Of a stretch of 64,000 bases of DNA, positions 1 through 8,247 are shown piece after piece. Under the pieces are notes generated by a model. That model saw nothing but the letters and a program-made list of their open reading frames with translations. It was not told the DNA's origin and ran no database searches. Origin of the DNA: Herbidospora daliensis (lineage in GTDB: Bacteria; Actinomycetota; Actinomycetes; Streptosporangiales; Streptosporangiaceae). How positions within the stretch are numbered: position 1 is the first letter of the stretch; each line of letters begins with the position of its first letter. The DNA lies in contig NZ_BBXF01000011.1 of assembly GCF_001570585.1 (NCBI RefSeq), positions 59,761 through 123,760 on the forward strand. Direction: 5' to 3'. Made by a program: the position numbers and the translations under genes.

Positions 1-1
1 C

Positions 2-847
2 CACCGCTGGTGGCGGCCCCTGCTCGGGACCCTGCTGATCGTGGTGGTCTACGTCGCGCTGACGGCGGCGCTCGGCCTGGTCGCGATGCTCCTCATGGCC
101 GTGTCGGGGGCCTCGCCGATGGGGCTGTCCCCCGGCCGGATCCTGTTCGAGGACCCGGTGCTCGACCTCGCGTTCCAGCTCGTTGCGATCGCGCTCCTGA
201 TCCCGCTGGTGCTGGGGGCGGCCTGGCTGGTGCAGCGGCGGCCGGCCGGAACGCTCTCCTCGGTGGCCGGGCGGCTTCGGTGGCGGTGGCTCCTGCGGTG
301 CGTTCCATTGGCGATCCTCGCGGTGGTGCTGGGGGAGGTCGCCCAGAGCCTGGTCCTGCTGGCGACGGGGGTTTCCCCTGGATACGGCTGGGCGGGCTGG
401 TCGGATGTGCTGGTGCCGTTGCTCGTCGTCCTTCTCCTCGTGCCCATGCAGGCGGCTGCTGAGGAGTACGCGTTCCGGGGCTGGGTGGTTCAGGCTTTCG
501 GGGGCTATTTGCGTAATCCGTGGTGGGGGATCGTCATCTCGGCGGCCGTCTTCGCGGCGTTCCACGGCTACACCGACTTCGGAATCGCCTATACGTTCGG
601 GTTCGGCGTACTGATGGGATGGGTGTCGGTGCGCACCGGCGGACTGGAGGCGGCCATCGCGCTGCACGCGGTGAACAACGTGGGGGCGTTCGGGATCGCG
701 GCGGTGGCGGGGGAGCTCGGGTCGGCGCTGGAGCAGGGTTCGCTGCCCTGGCAGACGCTGGTGGGAACGATCGTGCAATTTGGCGTTTTTGGGGTTGGTG
801 TCGTGGTTTTGGCTCGTAAGTCGGGAATTTCAGTGACGAGCGGATAA
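2..847 (+). CDS. CPBP family intramembrane protease (5' end cut by window)
   Basis: The frame is open to the first base of the window, so the true start probably lies upstream; the first in-window start codon is at 41. The visible part is a hydrophobic protein of several membrane helices. It carries the CPBP (Abi/CAAX protease) signature: EEYAFRGW near bases 459-482, then HGYTDF near 560-580 and HAVNN near 664-680, which supply the glutamate, arginine and histidines of the intramembrane glutamic protease site. Family members cleave prenylated or membrane substrates or process peptides. The substrate cannot be told from the sequence. The next gene starts about 100 bases downstream on the same strand, so no operon link is clear. 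Confidence 0.85.
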   Translation, partial: HRWWRPLLGTLLIVVVYVALTAALGLVAMLLMAVSGASPMGLSPGRILFEDPVLDLAFQLVAIALLIPLVLGAAWLVQRRPAGTLSSVAGRLRWRWLLRCVPLAILAVVLGEVAQSLVLLATGVSPGYGWAGWSDVLVPLLVVLLLVPMQAAAEEYAFRGWVVQAFGGYLRNPWWGIVISAAVFAAFHGYTDFGIAYTFGFGVLMGWVSVRTGGLEAAIALHAVNNVGAFGIAAVAGELGSALEQGSLPWQTLVGTIVQFGVFGVGVVVLARKSGISVTSG

Positions 848-952
848 ATCTCACTAGAGAGGAGGTGATCGTGGGTTGCGGGAGGGGTATCAGAGGGATT
901 GCGTCCCTCCCAGACATATGTGGAACGGTCCTGATAGAGGAGGTAAGTGGCC

Positions 953-3900
953 GTGCCCCCCGAAGACGAGGAGCAGCCGGATGTGCCCCCCAAGCTCCAC
1001 CACTCGCCACCGGGCCCTGCCACGACCCCTGAGGAGAGTCCCCGCCCGCGCACCTCACCCTGGGCCCTGCCCCCCTTCGCCGCCCCGACGCCCGAGGAGC
1101 CTCCCGTAAAGGGCCGCCGCCCCTACGACGCCGCGGCCGACCTCGACGAGCCCCGCCCCGGCGACCTGGAGACGACCCAGCCCCGGCGCGCGATCGGCTC
1201 GTTACCCTTCGAGGCCCTGGGCGAACGCCGCCACGCCCCGATCGGCCCCCGGCCGGGCGAACCCCAGGACCAGGTGATCTGGCCGCTGGGCAAGTCCCCG
1301 TTACCCCCGCCTCCGGTGCCTGGCGAGGCGGAACCGGCGCGGGCGGAAGACGCCCTGGGCGAACCGAGCCGATCGCGAGACACAGCGGCGATCGAGGGTC
1401 TCGGCGGCTCACGGGCCGCTGACCTTCACGGCGAGCCCGACAGATCACGAGCCGACTCCTATGGCGACGCCGATCGGCCTGTTGGCGCAGTCGAGGGGCC
1501 GAGTGGCTGGCGTGGCGCCGATCCCTATCGCGAGCCCAGTGGACGGCGCAGTACCGATCCTTATGGCGAGGCCGATCGGCCTGTCAGCGCGGTCGAAGGG
1601 CTGGGCGGGTCCCCGGAGTCCGACCCGCACCGCGAAATCGGTCGATCGGGGAGCGCAGGCGAGCGGCCGAGTGGCTCGCGAGGTGCCGATCCCTTTGGCG
1701 AAGTCGATCGGGCGCGGGGCGCGGATCCTTATGCCGATACCGGGCGGGCGCTGCCCGCGGTCGCCGGGCTTGGTGGGGTCGCTCGTGATGATCTGCTGAA
1801 TGATCCGCTCGGGGTCTCGCGGGGAGAGGCGGGGTTGCCGCCTGGGGTCGAGCCCATGTATCCCGTCGATCCCGCCATTCGCGGAGAAGAGGCCACGCCT
1901 GAGGGGATTTATCCGCCTGACCCCGGGTTGCGGCAGAGCCGGCCGTCTGACTTTCCGCCTCGGCATCATCGGCCCTACTCCACCCCTCAGCGGCCCGATG
2001 ACGACGAGCGGCGCGGGCCCCGCGAGTATCCCGACAAGCTGGTCGCCTCCGGGCCCCCGCGTGAACATGGGATCAGGGTTCGGCCGGCCATCGCGGCGGA
2101 GCCCGAGTTCGTGTCCGAGCCCGAGTTCGGGCCGGGGAGGCGGGAGAAGGACGTACCGGCGACGGTTCCCGCTGTTCGGAAGGCGCCGCCTGAGCGCATC
2201 GGGAAGCCGCCGGGCGGGCGGCCGTTGCGGCCTGATGTGCTGGCCACGCTGGGGCCGCCCCGGGGTGGGAAACACGGGCGCAGGGGGGTGCGGGCGCAGC
2301 GGCGGCGGCCGAGGATCGGGTTGCCGTTGCTGGTCATCGTGGCGGTCATCACGGCCGCCGCGTTCGGGTTGTTCGTGGTGCGGTGGGCCACCGCGCCAGC
2401 CACGTCGGGTATCCGGCTCGCCGTCGGCGACGGGCAGTCGGGCGACTCGGCGTTCCAGGCGCCGGGGTTGCCCGGCAACGGGTCGCGGCAGGTGCTCACC
2501 TCGGTCGCCTCCTCGGGGGCGACGATCGTGGCGGTCGGCACCGACACCACCAGCGCCATCGCGCGGCCCCTGTTCATCGTGTCGGTCAACGACGGCAAGG
2601 ACTGGACTCTCGGCGAGGTCAACGGGCCGCCCGGCTACGAGGCCGCGCCCGGGTCGCCCGGCCGGGTCGTCGGGAGCGGCGGGAAGTGGCTCGCCGTCAG
2701 CACCGACCCCGCCGGGCCCGAGGGCCGGGGCATGTGGACGTCGCCCGACGGCCGGTCGTGGGCGGCGGTCGACCCGGCCCGGCTCGGGATGTTCCTCGAA
2801 TCCGACCGGGTGACCGATCTGGCCCGGACCGCCACCGGCTTCGTCGCCGTCGGCAGCACCATGCAGGCCGACGGCACGCCCGGCGCGGTCGCCTGGACCT
2901 CCGCCGACGGGCAGGCGTGGACGCGGGTGGAGACCCCGCGCATCGGCACCCCCGACATGATCCGCACCGTCAAGGCGGTCGTGGCCAAGGGCGACAAGGT
3001 CGTCGCGCTGGCCGAACCGGGGGCCGGCACCGCGACCGTGATCCTGCGATCGGACGACGGCGGGAAGACGTGGCTGCGTACCGCGACGGCGCTGCCCGAC
3101 ATCAGGCCCGAACCGGGCGCGCTGGCCGCGTCGGGTGACGGCTTCGTGCTGGTGCCGACCGGGCAGCGGTTCTCGGGCCCGGGTGTACGCGTCCACTGCT
3201 CGCCCGAGGGCCAGAACTGGACCGCCTGCGGGACCATCGGGCCGCTGAGCCCGGCCGGGAGCGGTGTGCGCGGCCTGGCGGCCTCCGGGGCGGGCCTGGC
3301 CGCCGTCGTGGAGTCGGCGTGGGAGGAGTACGCCCTCTTCACCAGCGACGACGGCCGCGACTGGCGGAAACGGGCCGACCTCGGCCTCATCCCGGGCACG
3401 CTGCGCGGGCTGACCATCACCGACACCGGACGCCTGGTCGCCGGCGGCGACAAACGCGGCGCCGGCGACGTGGAGAACCTGCCGGTCCTGATGACGGCCG
3501 AGAAGGGCAAGGCCGCCCGCGCCGTGCCGCTGGAGAGCGTGCCGGGCCTGAACCGGCTGGCGCGCAACACCTCCGGCGTGCTGGCGGCCGGGGGCGCGTT
3601 CGTCGCGGTCGGCTCGGCCAACGGCGACGCGGGCATCTGGACCAGCGGGAACAACGGCGCCAACTGGCGGGCGATCAACTCCCAGTGGCTCGGCGGGTCG
3701 GGCCGGCAGGCGCTCTCCGACGTCGCCCACGGACCCAAGGGCTGGCTCGCCGTCGGCAGCACGATGGCCGACCTGCTGGTCACCAAGCCGCTGCTGGTGG
3801 TGTCGTCCGACGGCAAGGGCTGGCGGCCGGGGCCCGAGATGTCGGCGCCCGAGGGGCACTACTACCTGGCGCCCCAGACGGTCGCCGCGGGGCCGAAGGG

Positions 3901-4594
3901 CTACGTCCTGGCCGGCGAAGACCAGACCGGCGCCGGGATCGGCCCCGCGCTCTGGTTCACCGCCGACCTGAAGAAGTTCACCCGCGTGGGCGATCTGCCC
4001 GGCAGGGCCGCCGAGGTGCGCATCCACGACGTGGCCGCCACCGACGACGGCTTCGTGGCCATCGGCGGGACCGGCCGGTCGGAACGGGAGAACGGGGTCG
4101 TCTGGGTCTCCTCCGACGGGCTGAAGTGGGAGGCCAGGGACCGGGTGCTGCCCGACGACGCCCAGTCGGCCGGGCTGCGCCACATCGTCGCCCGCGACGG
4201 AAAGCTGATCGCGACGGGAACCGCCCTGACCGACGACGGCACCCGCCCCTTCTCGGCGGTGAGCGGCGACGGCGGCGACACCTGGGAGTTCGCCTGGTTG
4301 CCCGCCGAAGCGCCGGCCGTGGTCCTCGACCTGACGGCGAGCGAGCGCGGCATCGTCGCCGTGGGCGCCCACGGGACGGGCAGCGAGGTCGACAGCTCGG
4401 TGTGGGCGTCGGAGGACGGGCTGGTGTGGGTCCGGCACGGGCTCGTCGAAGACGGGCTGGGCGGGGCGGGCGCGCAGTGGCTGGAGGCGGTGACGATCTC
4501 GGGCCAGCGGGTGATCGCGGTCGGCCGCTCGACGACGAGCAGGACCGACAACATCACCATCTGGCGCAGCACCCTGTCCTCGGGAGACGCCTAG
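953..4594 (+). CDS. Large single-pass membrane protein with disordered repeat N-terminus and BNR/Asp-box propeller ectodomain
   Basis: About 1213 residues. Two GTG starts are possible, at 947 and 953; the AGGAGG at 938-943 is only 3 bases from the first and 9 from the second, so 953 is preferred. Residues 1 to about 450 are Pro/Arg/Asp/Gly-rich and predicted disordered. They include degenerate repeats with ADPYGEADRP-like cores (bases about 1430-1780). One transmembrane helix follows at about residues 456-480 (LPLLVIVAVITAAAFGLFVV), preceded by Arg-rich sequence, so the N-terminus should be cytoplasmic. The remaining ~730 residues contain at least nine Asp-box-like turns (for example TSPDGRSW, SDDGGKTW, SSDGKGW, SEDGLVW), as in BNR-repeat beta-propellers. 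I recognise no sialidase catalytic residues. The likely role is extracytoplasmic binding or sensing; function unknown. Its TAG stop lies in the same CTAG as the stop of the convergent Nudix gene. Confidence 0.85.
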   Translation: MPPEDEEQPDVPPKLHHSPPGPATTPEESPRPRTSPWALPPFAAPTPEEPPVKGRRPYDAAADLDEPRPGDLETTQPRRAIGSLPFEALGERRHAPIGPRPGEPQDQVIWPLGKSPLPPPPVPGEAEPARAEDALGEPSRSRDTAAIEGLGGSRAADLHGEPDRSRADSYGDADRPVGAVEGPSGWRGADPYREPSGRRSTDPYGEADRPVSAVEGLGGSPESDPHREIGRSGSAGERPSGSRGADPFGEVDRARGADPYADTGRALPAVAGLGGVARDDLLNDPLGVSRGEAGLPPGVEPMYPVDPAIRGEEATPEGIYPPDPGLRQSRPSDFPPRHHRPYSTPQRPDDDERRGPREYPDKLVASGPPREHGIRVRPAIAAEPEFVSEPEFGPGRREKDVPATVPAVRKAPPERIGKPPGGRPLRPDVLATLGPPRGGKHGRRGVRAQRRRPRIGLPLLVIVAVITAAAFGLFVVRWATAPATSGIRLAVGDGQSGDSAFQAPGLPGNGSRQVLTSVASSGATIVAVGTDTTSAIARPLFIVSVNDGKDWTLGEVNGPPGYEAAPGSPGRVVGSGGKWLAVSTDPAGPEGRGMWTSPDGRSWAAVDPARLGMFLESDRVTDLARTATGFVAVGSTMQADGTPGAVAWTSADGQAWTRVETPRIGTPDMIRTVKAVVAKGDKVVALAEPGAGTATVILRSDDGGKTWLRTATALPDIRPEPGALAASGDGFVLVPTGQRFSGPGVRVHCSPEGQNWTACGTIGPLSPAGSGVRGLAASGAGLAAVVESAWEEYALFTSDDGRDWRKRADLGLIPGTLRGLTITDTGRLVAGGDKRGAGDVENLPVLMTAEKGKAARAVPLESVPGLNRLARNTSGVLAAGGAFVAVGSANGDAGIWTSGNNGANWRAINSQWLGGSGRQALSDVAHGPKGWLAVGSTMADLLVTKPLLVVSSDGKGWRPGPEMSAPEGHYYLAPQTVAAGPKGYVLAGEDQTGAGIGPALWFTADLKKFTRVGDLPGRAAEVRIHDVAATDDGFVAIGGTGRSERENGVVWVSSDGLKWEARDRVLPDDAQSAGLRHIVARDGKLIATGTALTDDGTRPFSAVSGDGGDTWEFAWLPAEAPAVVLDLTASERGIVAVGAHGTGSEVDSSVWASEDGLVWVRHGLVEDGLGGAGAQWLEAVTISGQRVIAVGRSTTSRTDNITIWRSTLSSGDA

Positions 4595-4959
4595 GGGACG
4601 GGGAGGTCGTTCAGGAAGTCGAGGAGGCCGTTCGTCAGCGGGAGACGTACAAGATCATCATCGGTGGCCCAGACGGCCGCCGCCGCGTCGTCTCCCGGGC
4701 GGAGATCGCCGCCGGTCACGTGGGCGTGGTAGTCGAAGATCTCGTAGAAGCCGATCACGATCGTGCCGGCCAGGGCGCCGACCTGGATGTCCAGGCCGGT
4801 CTCCTCGCGGATCTCGCGGCGGAGGGCGTCGTCGTCGGTCTCGCCCTCTTCGACGCGGCCGCCGGGCAGGGACCACAGGCCCTCCGACGGGGGGTGGCCG
4901 CGCTGGATGAGCAGGAGACGGCCCTCGGTGTCGCGGATGATTGCCCCAACACAGCGCAT
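4591..4959 (-). CDS. Nudix hydrolase (small, 122 aa)
   Basis: The protein shows a complete Nudix box: GGRVEEGET, then REIREETG, which fits G-x5-E-x7-REUxEExGU. It should hydrolyse a nucleoside diphosphate linked to another moiety; the substrate is not predictable. The open frame extends far upstream, but homology begins at MRCVGAII, giving ATG at 4959. No Shine-Dalgarno is visible. A TAATCT hexamer (4972-4967 on this strand) ends 7 bases before the ATG, which fits a -10 box and a leaderless transcript. The gene converges on the propeller gene and shares the palindromic CTAG at its stop. Confidence 0.85.
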   Translation of the reverse strand: MRCVGAIIRDTEGRLLLIQRGHPPSEGLWSLPGGRVEEGETDDDALRREIREETGLDIQVGALAGTIVIGFYEIFDYHAHVTGGDLRPGDDAAAAVWATDDDLVRLPLTNGLLDFLNDLPVP

Positions 4960-5031
4960 AACGCCAAGATTACGGCTAAAAGGTTCGGGAGCCCTTGACG
5001 GGTCCCGGGCATCGGAGCACGGTGAGTAACT

Positions 5032-5661
5032 GTGAGAGCTGCGCCCACCTGTCCCCGGTGCTTCGGCCAGCTGAGCGAGCCCAGTGTCTGGTCGAGCGCC
5101 TGGCGGTGTCTCGTGCACGGCGAGGTGCTGCCGCATCGCTCCCATCGGCCCGGTCCGGCCGCCGTCGAACTGATCCGGGGCTCGACCGTACCCGTCTGGC
5201 TGCCCTGGCCCCTGCCCGCGGGCTGGCTGGTGACCGGCTTCGCCGAGGCGGGTGACCGGGCCACGGTGGTCGCGGTCTCCGGGCCCTCGCTCAGCTACGG
5301 TCCCGCCGATCTGCTGATCATCTCCGAGGAGCCGGGGGTGGGCCTGGGGGCCGCGTACGCCGGCCTGCCCGGTCCCGACCCCGGAGACATCGTCGCCCGC
5401 ACGCCGATCACCAAGATCGACGCCAACGGCCATTCGATCCCGCTCTGGGTGGTCCGGAACGGGGTCCCGGGAGATCGCGCGGTGTACGTCGGCGAGGCCG
5501 CCGGACGCTGGCTCTGGACCGTGGCGTGGCCCGCCGAGGCCGGGAACCTGATCACTCTCATGCAGCTCGCGCTGGCCGATCTTCGCGATCTCGAGTGGGA
5601 CGTGCCGTTCGGGGCGTTCTCTCCACGTCTGACGGGGGAAGGCGCGGCGGGAACGGGCTAG
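5032..5661 (+). CDS. DUF6758 family protein
   Basis: A 209-residue protein starting at GTG 5032 (GGTGAG at 5021-5026 may act as ribosome binding site). The N-terminus has a small Cys motif, CPRCFGQ, and a downstream SAWRCLVHG, suggesting half of a zinc ribbon. The core contains VPVWLPWPLPAGW, EEPGVGLGAAYAGL and WLWTVAWP, which match what I remember of the actinobacterial DUF6758 family. No enzymatic motif is visible and the role is unknown. Its stop overlaps the next gene's GTG region (TAG at 5659-5661, next GTG at 5663), so the two are probably co-transcribed and translationally linked. Confidence 0.8.
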   Translation: MRAAPTCPRCFGQLSEPSVWSSAWRCLVHGEVLPHRSHRPGPAAVELIRGSTVPVWLPWPLPAGWLVTGFAEAGDRATVVAVSGPSLSYGPADLLIISEEPGVGLGAAYAGLPGPDPGDIVARTPITKIDANGHSIPLWVVRNGVPGDRAVYVGEAAGRWLWTVAWPAEAGNLITLMQLALADLRDLEWDVPFGAFSPRLTGEGAAGTG

Positions 5662-5662
5662 A

Positions 5663-6391
5663 GTGCTGTTCGTGACAGCGCGTATCGAGCGAGTGGTGAC
5701 CTCGGGGGTCGTCGAGATCGACGACGTCGAGCACAAGGTTGAGAACAACACCTGGATCGTGGGTGACGACGACGAGGTCATCGTCATCGACCCCGCGCGC
5801 GACGCGGAGAAGATCCTGGAGAAGGTGGGCGAGCGGCAGGTCCTCGCCGTCATCTGCACCCACGGGCTGCCCGACCACGTCGGCGGCGCCATCGAGGTGG
5901 CCGCCCGCGACGAGGCCGTGATCGCCCTGAGCCCCAAAGACAAGCGTCTGTGGCGGCAGACCTGGGAAGACACCTGGCCCGACATCGAGATGGAGGACGA
6001 GGGCCTGTTCGCCGTCGCCGACACCGAGCTCGAGGTCATGAACACCCCGGGCGTGACGGCGGGCGGCGTGTCGCTGCTGGCCGAGTCGCTGGGCGTCGTG
6101 TTCACCGGCAAGACCCTGCTGGCCGACGGCCCGGGCAAGCTCGGCGGCGACTACCCGGCCCTGGCCGACCAGCTGACGTCCATCGGCGAGCGGCTCTTCA
6201 CCCTGCCGGGCGACACCCGGGTCCTCCCCGCCCACGGCGAGGAGAGCACGATCGGCGACCTGGAGCCCCTGTTCGACCGGTGGCTCTCCGGTTCGCTGAC
6301 CGCCGGCCCCGAGGAGCCGCAGCAGGAGGGCCCGCTGACCGACGGCACCCGCGTGTCGGGCATCCGCCTCAACGCCGCCGACGACGACTGA
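5663..6391 (+). CDS. Metallo-beta-lactamase-fold protein with degenerate metal site
   Basis: A 242-residue MBL-fold protein; an alternative GTG start lies at 5672. The fold markers are in place: VIDPARD near residue 43, a THGLPDH loop at 66-72, TPGVTAG at 128-134, FTGKTL at 147-152 and AHGEE at 190-194. In active relatives these read HxHxDH, TPGH, TGDTL and GHG. Here the second His of HxHxDH is Leu69, the His after TPG is Val131, and the bridging Asp of TGDTL is Lys150. His67, Asp71, His72 and His191 remain. A normal binuclear zinc site therefore looks impossible, and hydrolase activity of the usual kind is doubtful. It sits directly after the DUF6758 gene and 5 bases before the RecB-type nuclease gene. 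Confidence 0.85.
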   Translation: MLFVTARIERVVTSGVVEIDDVEHKVENNTWIVGDDDEVIVIDPARDAEKILEKVGERQVLAVICTHGLPDHVGGAIEVAARDEAVIALSPKDKRLWRQTWEDTWPDIEMEDEGLFAVADTELEVMNTPGVTAGGVSLLAESLGVVFTGKTLLADGPGKLGGDYPALADQLTSIGERLFTLPGDTRVLPAHGEESTIGDLEPLFDRWLSGSLTAGPEEPQQEGPLTDGTRVSGIRLNAADDD

Positions 6392-6396
6392 GCGCG

Positions 6397-7230
6397 GTGG
6401 AGCAGCTCCCCCTGGAAGGAATGCCGCGGCGGCTCTTCTCGTGTACGCCGTCGCGGCTCAACTCCTGGCTCGACTGCCGCCGCCGTTACCGGTTCACCTA
6501 CCTCGACCGCCCCGCGCCCCAGAAGGGCCCGCCGTGGGGCCACAACAGCGTGGGGGCGTCGGTCCACAACGCGCTGGCGGCCTGGTGGCGGGAGCCCTAC
6601 GAACGCCGCACCCCGCTGTCGGCCGCGATCCTGGTCTCCAACGGGTGGATCACCGAGGGCTTCCGCGACGCCGAACAGTCGCTGAAGTGGCGTGACCGGG
6701 CCCGCGAGATGGTCTCCGGCTACACCGCCACCCTCGACCCCTCCGACGAGCCGGTCGGCGTCGAACGAACCGTCGCGACCCGCACGTCGGTGATGGCCCT
6801 GTCGGGCCGCATCGACCGCCTCGACCGGCGCGGCGACGAACTGGTCGTGGTCGACTACAAGACCGGCCGCCGCCCGCTGACCAGCGACGACGCGCGCGGC
6901 TCCCTGGCCCTGGCGGTCTACGCGGTCGCGGCGAGCCGGGTGTTACGACGGCCCTGCCACCGGGTCGAGCTCCACCACCTGCCGACCGGCGAGGTCGTCG
7001 AGTGGGAGCACACCGACGAGTCCCTGGCCCGCCACCTGTCACGGGCCGACCAGATCGCGGCCGAGGCCCAGGAGGCCGACGAGGCCTACCGCGCGGGCGA
7101 AGCCACCGATGAAACTTTCGCGCCGTCGCCGGGCGTGCTGTGCTCCTGGTGCGACTTCCGCAAACACTGCCCGGAGGGCCAGGCGGCCGCCCCCGACAAG
7201 GATCCGTGGGACGGCCTGGCCCCGATCTAG
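6397..7230 (+). CDS. RecB-family PD-(D/E)XK nuclease with Fe-S cysteines
   Basis: About 277 residues. GTG 6397 starts five bases after the MBL gene; ATG 6421 is an alternative, but its GGAAGG is almost touching it. The C-terminal half shows the PDDEXK_1 (RecB/Cas4-like) nuclease core: SGRIDRLDRRGDELVVVDYKTGR supplies the Asp, Asp and Lys of the active site. A cysteine in LDCRRRYRF near the N-terminus and a terminal C-x2-C-x5-C (CSWCDFRKHC) match the four-cysteine 4Fe-4S clamp of AddB/RecB-like nucleases. No helicase domain is attached. It probably acts as an accessory single-strand exonuclease; the repair pathway is not evident from its neighbours. Confidence 0.85.
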   Translation: MEQLPLEGMPRRLFSCTPSRLNSWLDCRRRYRFTYLDRPAPQKGPPWGHNSVGASVHNALAAWWREPYERRTPLSAAILVSNGWITEGFRDAEQSLKWRDRAREMVSGYTATLDPSDEPVGVERTVATRTSVMALSGRIDRLDRRGDELVVVDYKTGRRPLTSDDARGSLALAVYAVAASRVLRRPCHRVELHHLPTGEVVEWEHTDESLARHLSRADQIAAEAQEADEAYRAGEATDETFAPSPGVLCSWCDFRKHCPEGQAAAPDKDPWDGLAPI

Positions 7231-7305
7231 TCCGGGTCCATCCTGCGCGCGTCACTCAAGCCAGAGAGATGGCTGCCGGTTCAGCCGCGCTGAAACATGA
7301 GCCCA

Positions 7306-8181
7306 CTACCTGGCCAGCATCGTGCTTTCTGCTGTGTTCCAGAAGCGGGTCAGGGCCGCTGCCGTTGTTTCCGGCGCCTCCACCGCGGGCGAGTGCACCG
7401 CGCCCGGCACCACGACGCAGTCGCAGTCGAGGCGGTCGGCCATCTCGGCCTGCAGCCGGGGCGGCCAGCCGTCGTCGTGTTCCCCGTAGAGGACCAGGGT
7501 CGCCAGGCCTGATTCGGCCAGTTCGTCGACGCGGTCGTCGGCGTCGAGGACGGCCCGGCCCATGCACTCCAGACCCACCAGCGAGTTGGCGAACAGACGT
7601 CGGCGCAGGAAGGCCACGATCTCCTCCGGAACCCCGGCCTTGATCGCGTCGGGTTCCATCTTCTCGGTCCACATGGCTTCCAGGCCGAGCTCGGGCATCT
7701 TCTCCAGCATGCGCCGGCCGGCCACCTCGCGGGGGCCCACCATCCCGGCCGGGCCGGAGCTCATGAGGGTGTAGGACGCCAGTTTGCCGGTGCCGTCGAG
7801 GACCGTCTCACGGGTGACGAGGCCGCCGAAGGAGTGGCCGAGCAGGTGGACGGGCTCTCCGCCGCCCACGACGGTCACCAGGGAGTCGACGTCGCGGCCC
7901 AGGGCCTCGCGGGTGTAGGCGGCGGGGTCGTCGGGGCCGGGCGTCTCGTATTGGCCGCGCAGGTCGACGGCGACCACGCGGCGGCCCGCCTGGGCGAGGG
8001 TCTGCAGCACCGAGAGGAAGTCTTCCTTGCTGCCCGTGTAGCCGGGCACCAGCAATGCCGGCCACCGGTCGGGCAGGCCGCTGCCGGGCAGGGCCTCGAG
8101 GACGGCGAACACCCCTTCAGGGGTTTCGATCCGCTTCGGGCTCACTCCGGGTGGCAGGTCCAGGAATCTCGGCGTACTCAC
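7306..8181 (-). CDS. Alpha/beta hydrolase
   Basis: A 291-residue alpha/beta-hydrolase starting at GTG 8181. The oxyanion region is LLVPGYTGSKEDF, the nucleophile elbow is GHSFGG (Ser), the acid is in LYGEHDDGWP, and the His is in GAVHSPAVEAP near the C-terminus. There is no signal peptide, so it is cytoplasmic. The ester or other substrate is unknown. Transcription starts downstream of the helicase gene terminator at 8203-8239 on the same strand, so it is probably an independent unit. Confidence 0.85.
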   Translation of the reverse strand: MSTPRFLDLPPGVSPKRIETPEGVFAVLEALPGSGLPDRWPALLVPGYTGSKEDFLSVLQTLAQAGRRVVAVDLRGQYETPGPDDPAAYTREALGRDVDSLVTVVGGGEPVHLLGHSFGGLVTRETVLDGTGKLASYTLMSSGPAGMVGPREVAGRRMLEKMPELGLEAMWTEKMEPDAIKAGVPEEIVAFLRRRLFANSLVGLECMGRAVLDADDRVDELAESGLATLVLYGEHDDGWPPRLQAEMADRLDCDCVVVPGAVHSPAVEAPETTAAALTRFWNTAESTMLAR

Positions 8182-8202
8182 GTGAAGCCACGATACTGAA
8201 AC

Positions 8203-8239
8203 CCGCAGGGCGCCGCAGATGAGCAGCGGAGCCCTGCGG
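8203..8239 (-). terminator. Stem-loop downstream of the DEAD-box helicase gene
   Basis: CCGCAGGGC at 8203-8211 pairs perfectly with GCCCTGCGG at 8231-8239, with a further CCGC/GCGG inside. It begins 8 bases after the helicase stop codon on the minus strand. There is no clear T-run, which is common for actinobacterial terminators. Confidence 0.6.
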
Positions 8240-8247
8240 TGTCAGGG

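Noticed and set aside
1445..4438. A 997-residue open frame antisense to the propeller gene
   Set aside because: Long antisense frames are expected at this GC content; the translation is Arg/Pro/Gly-rich with no domain and no ribosome site.
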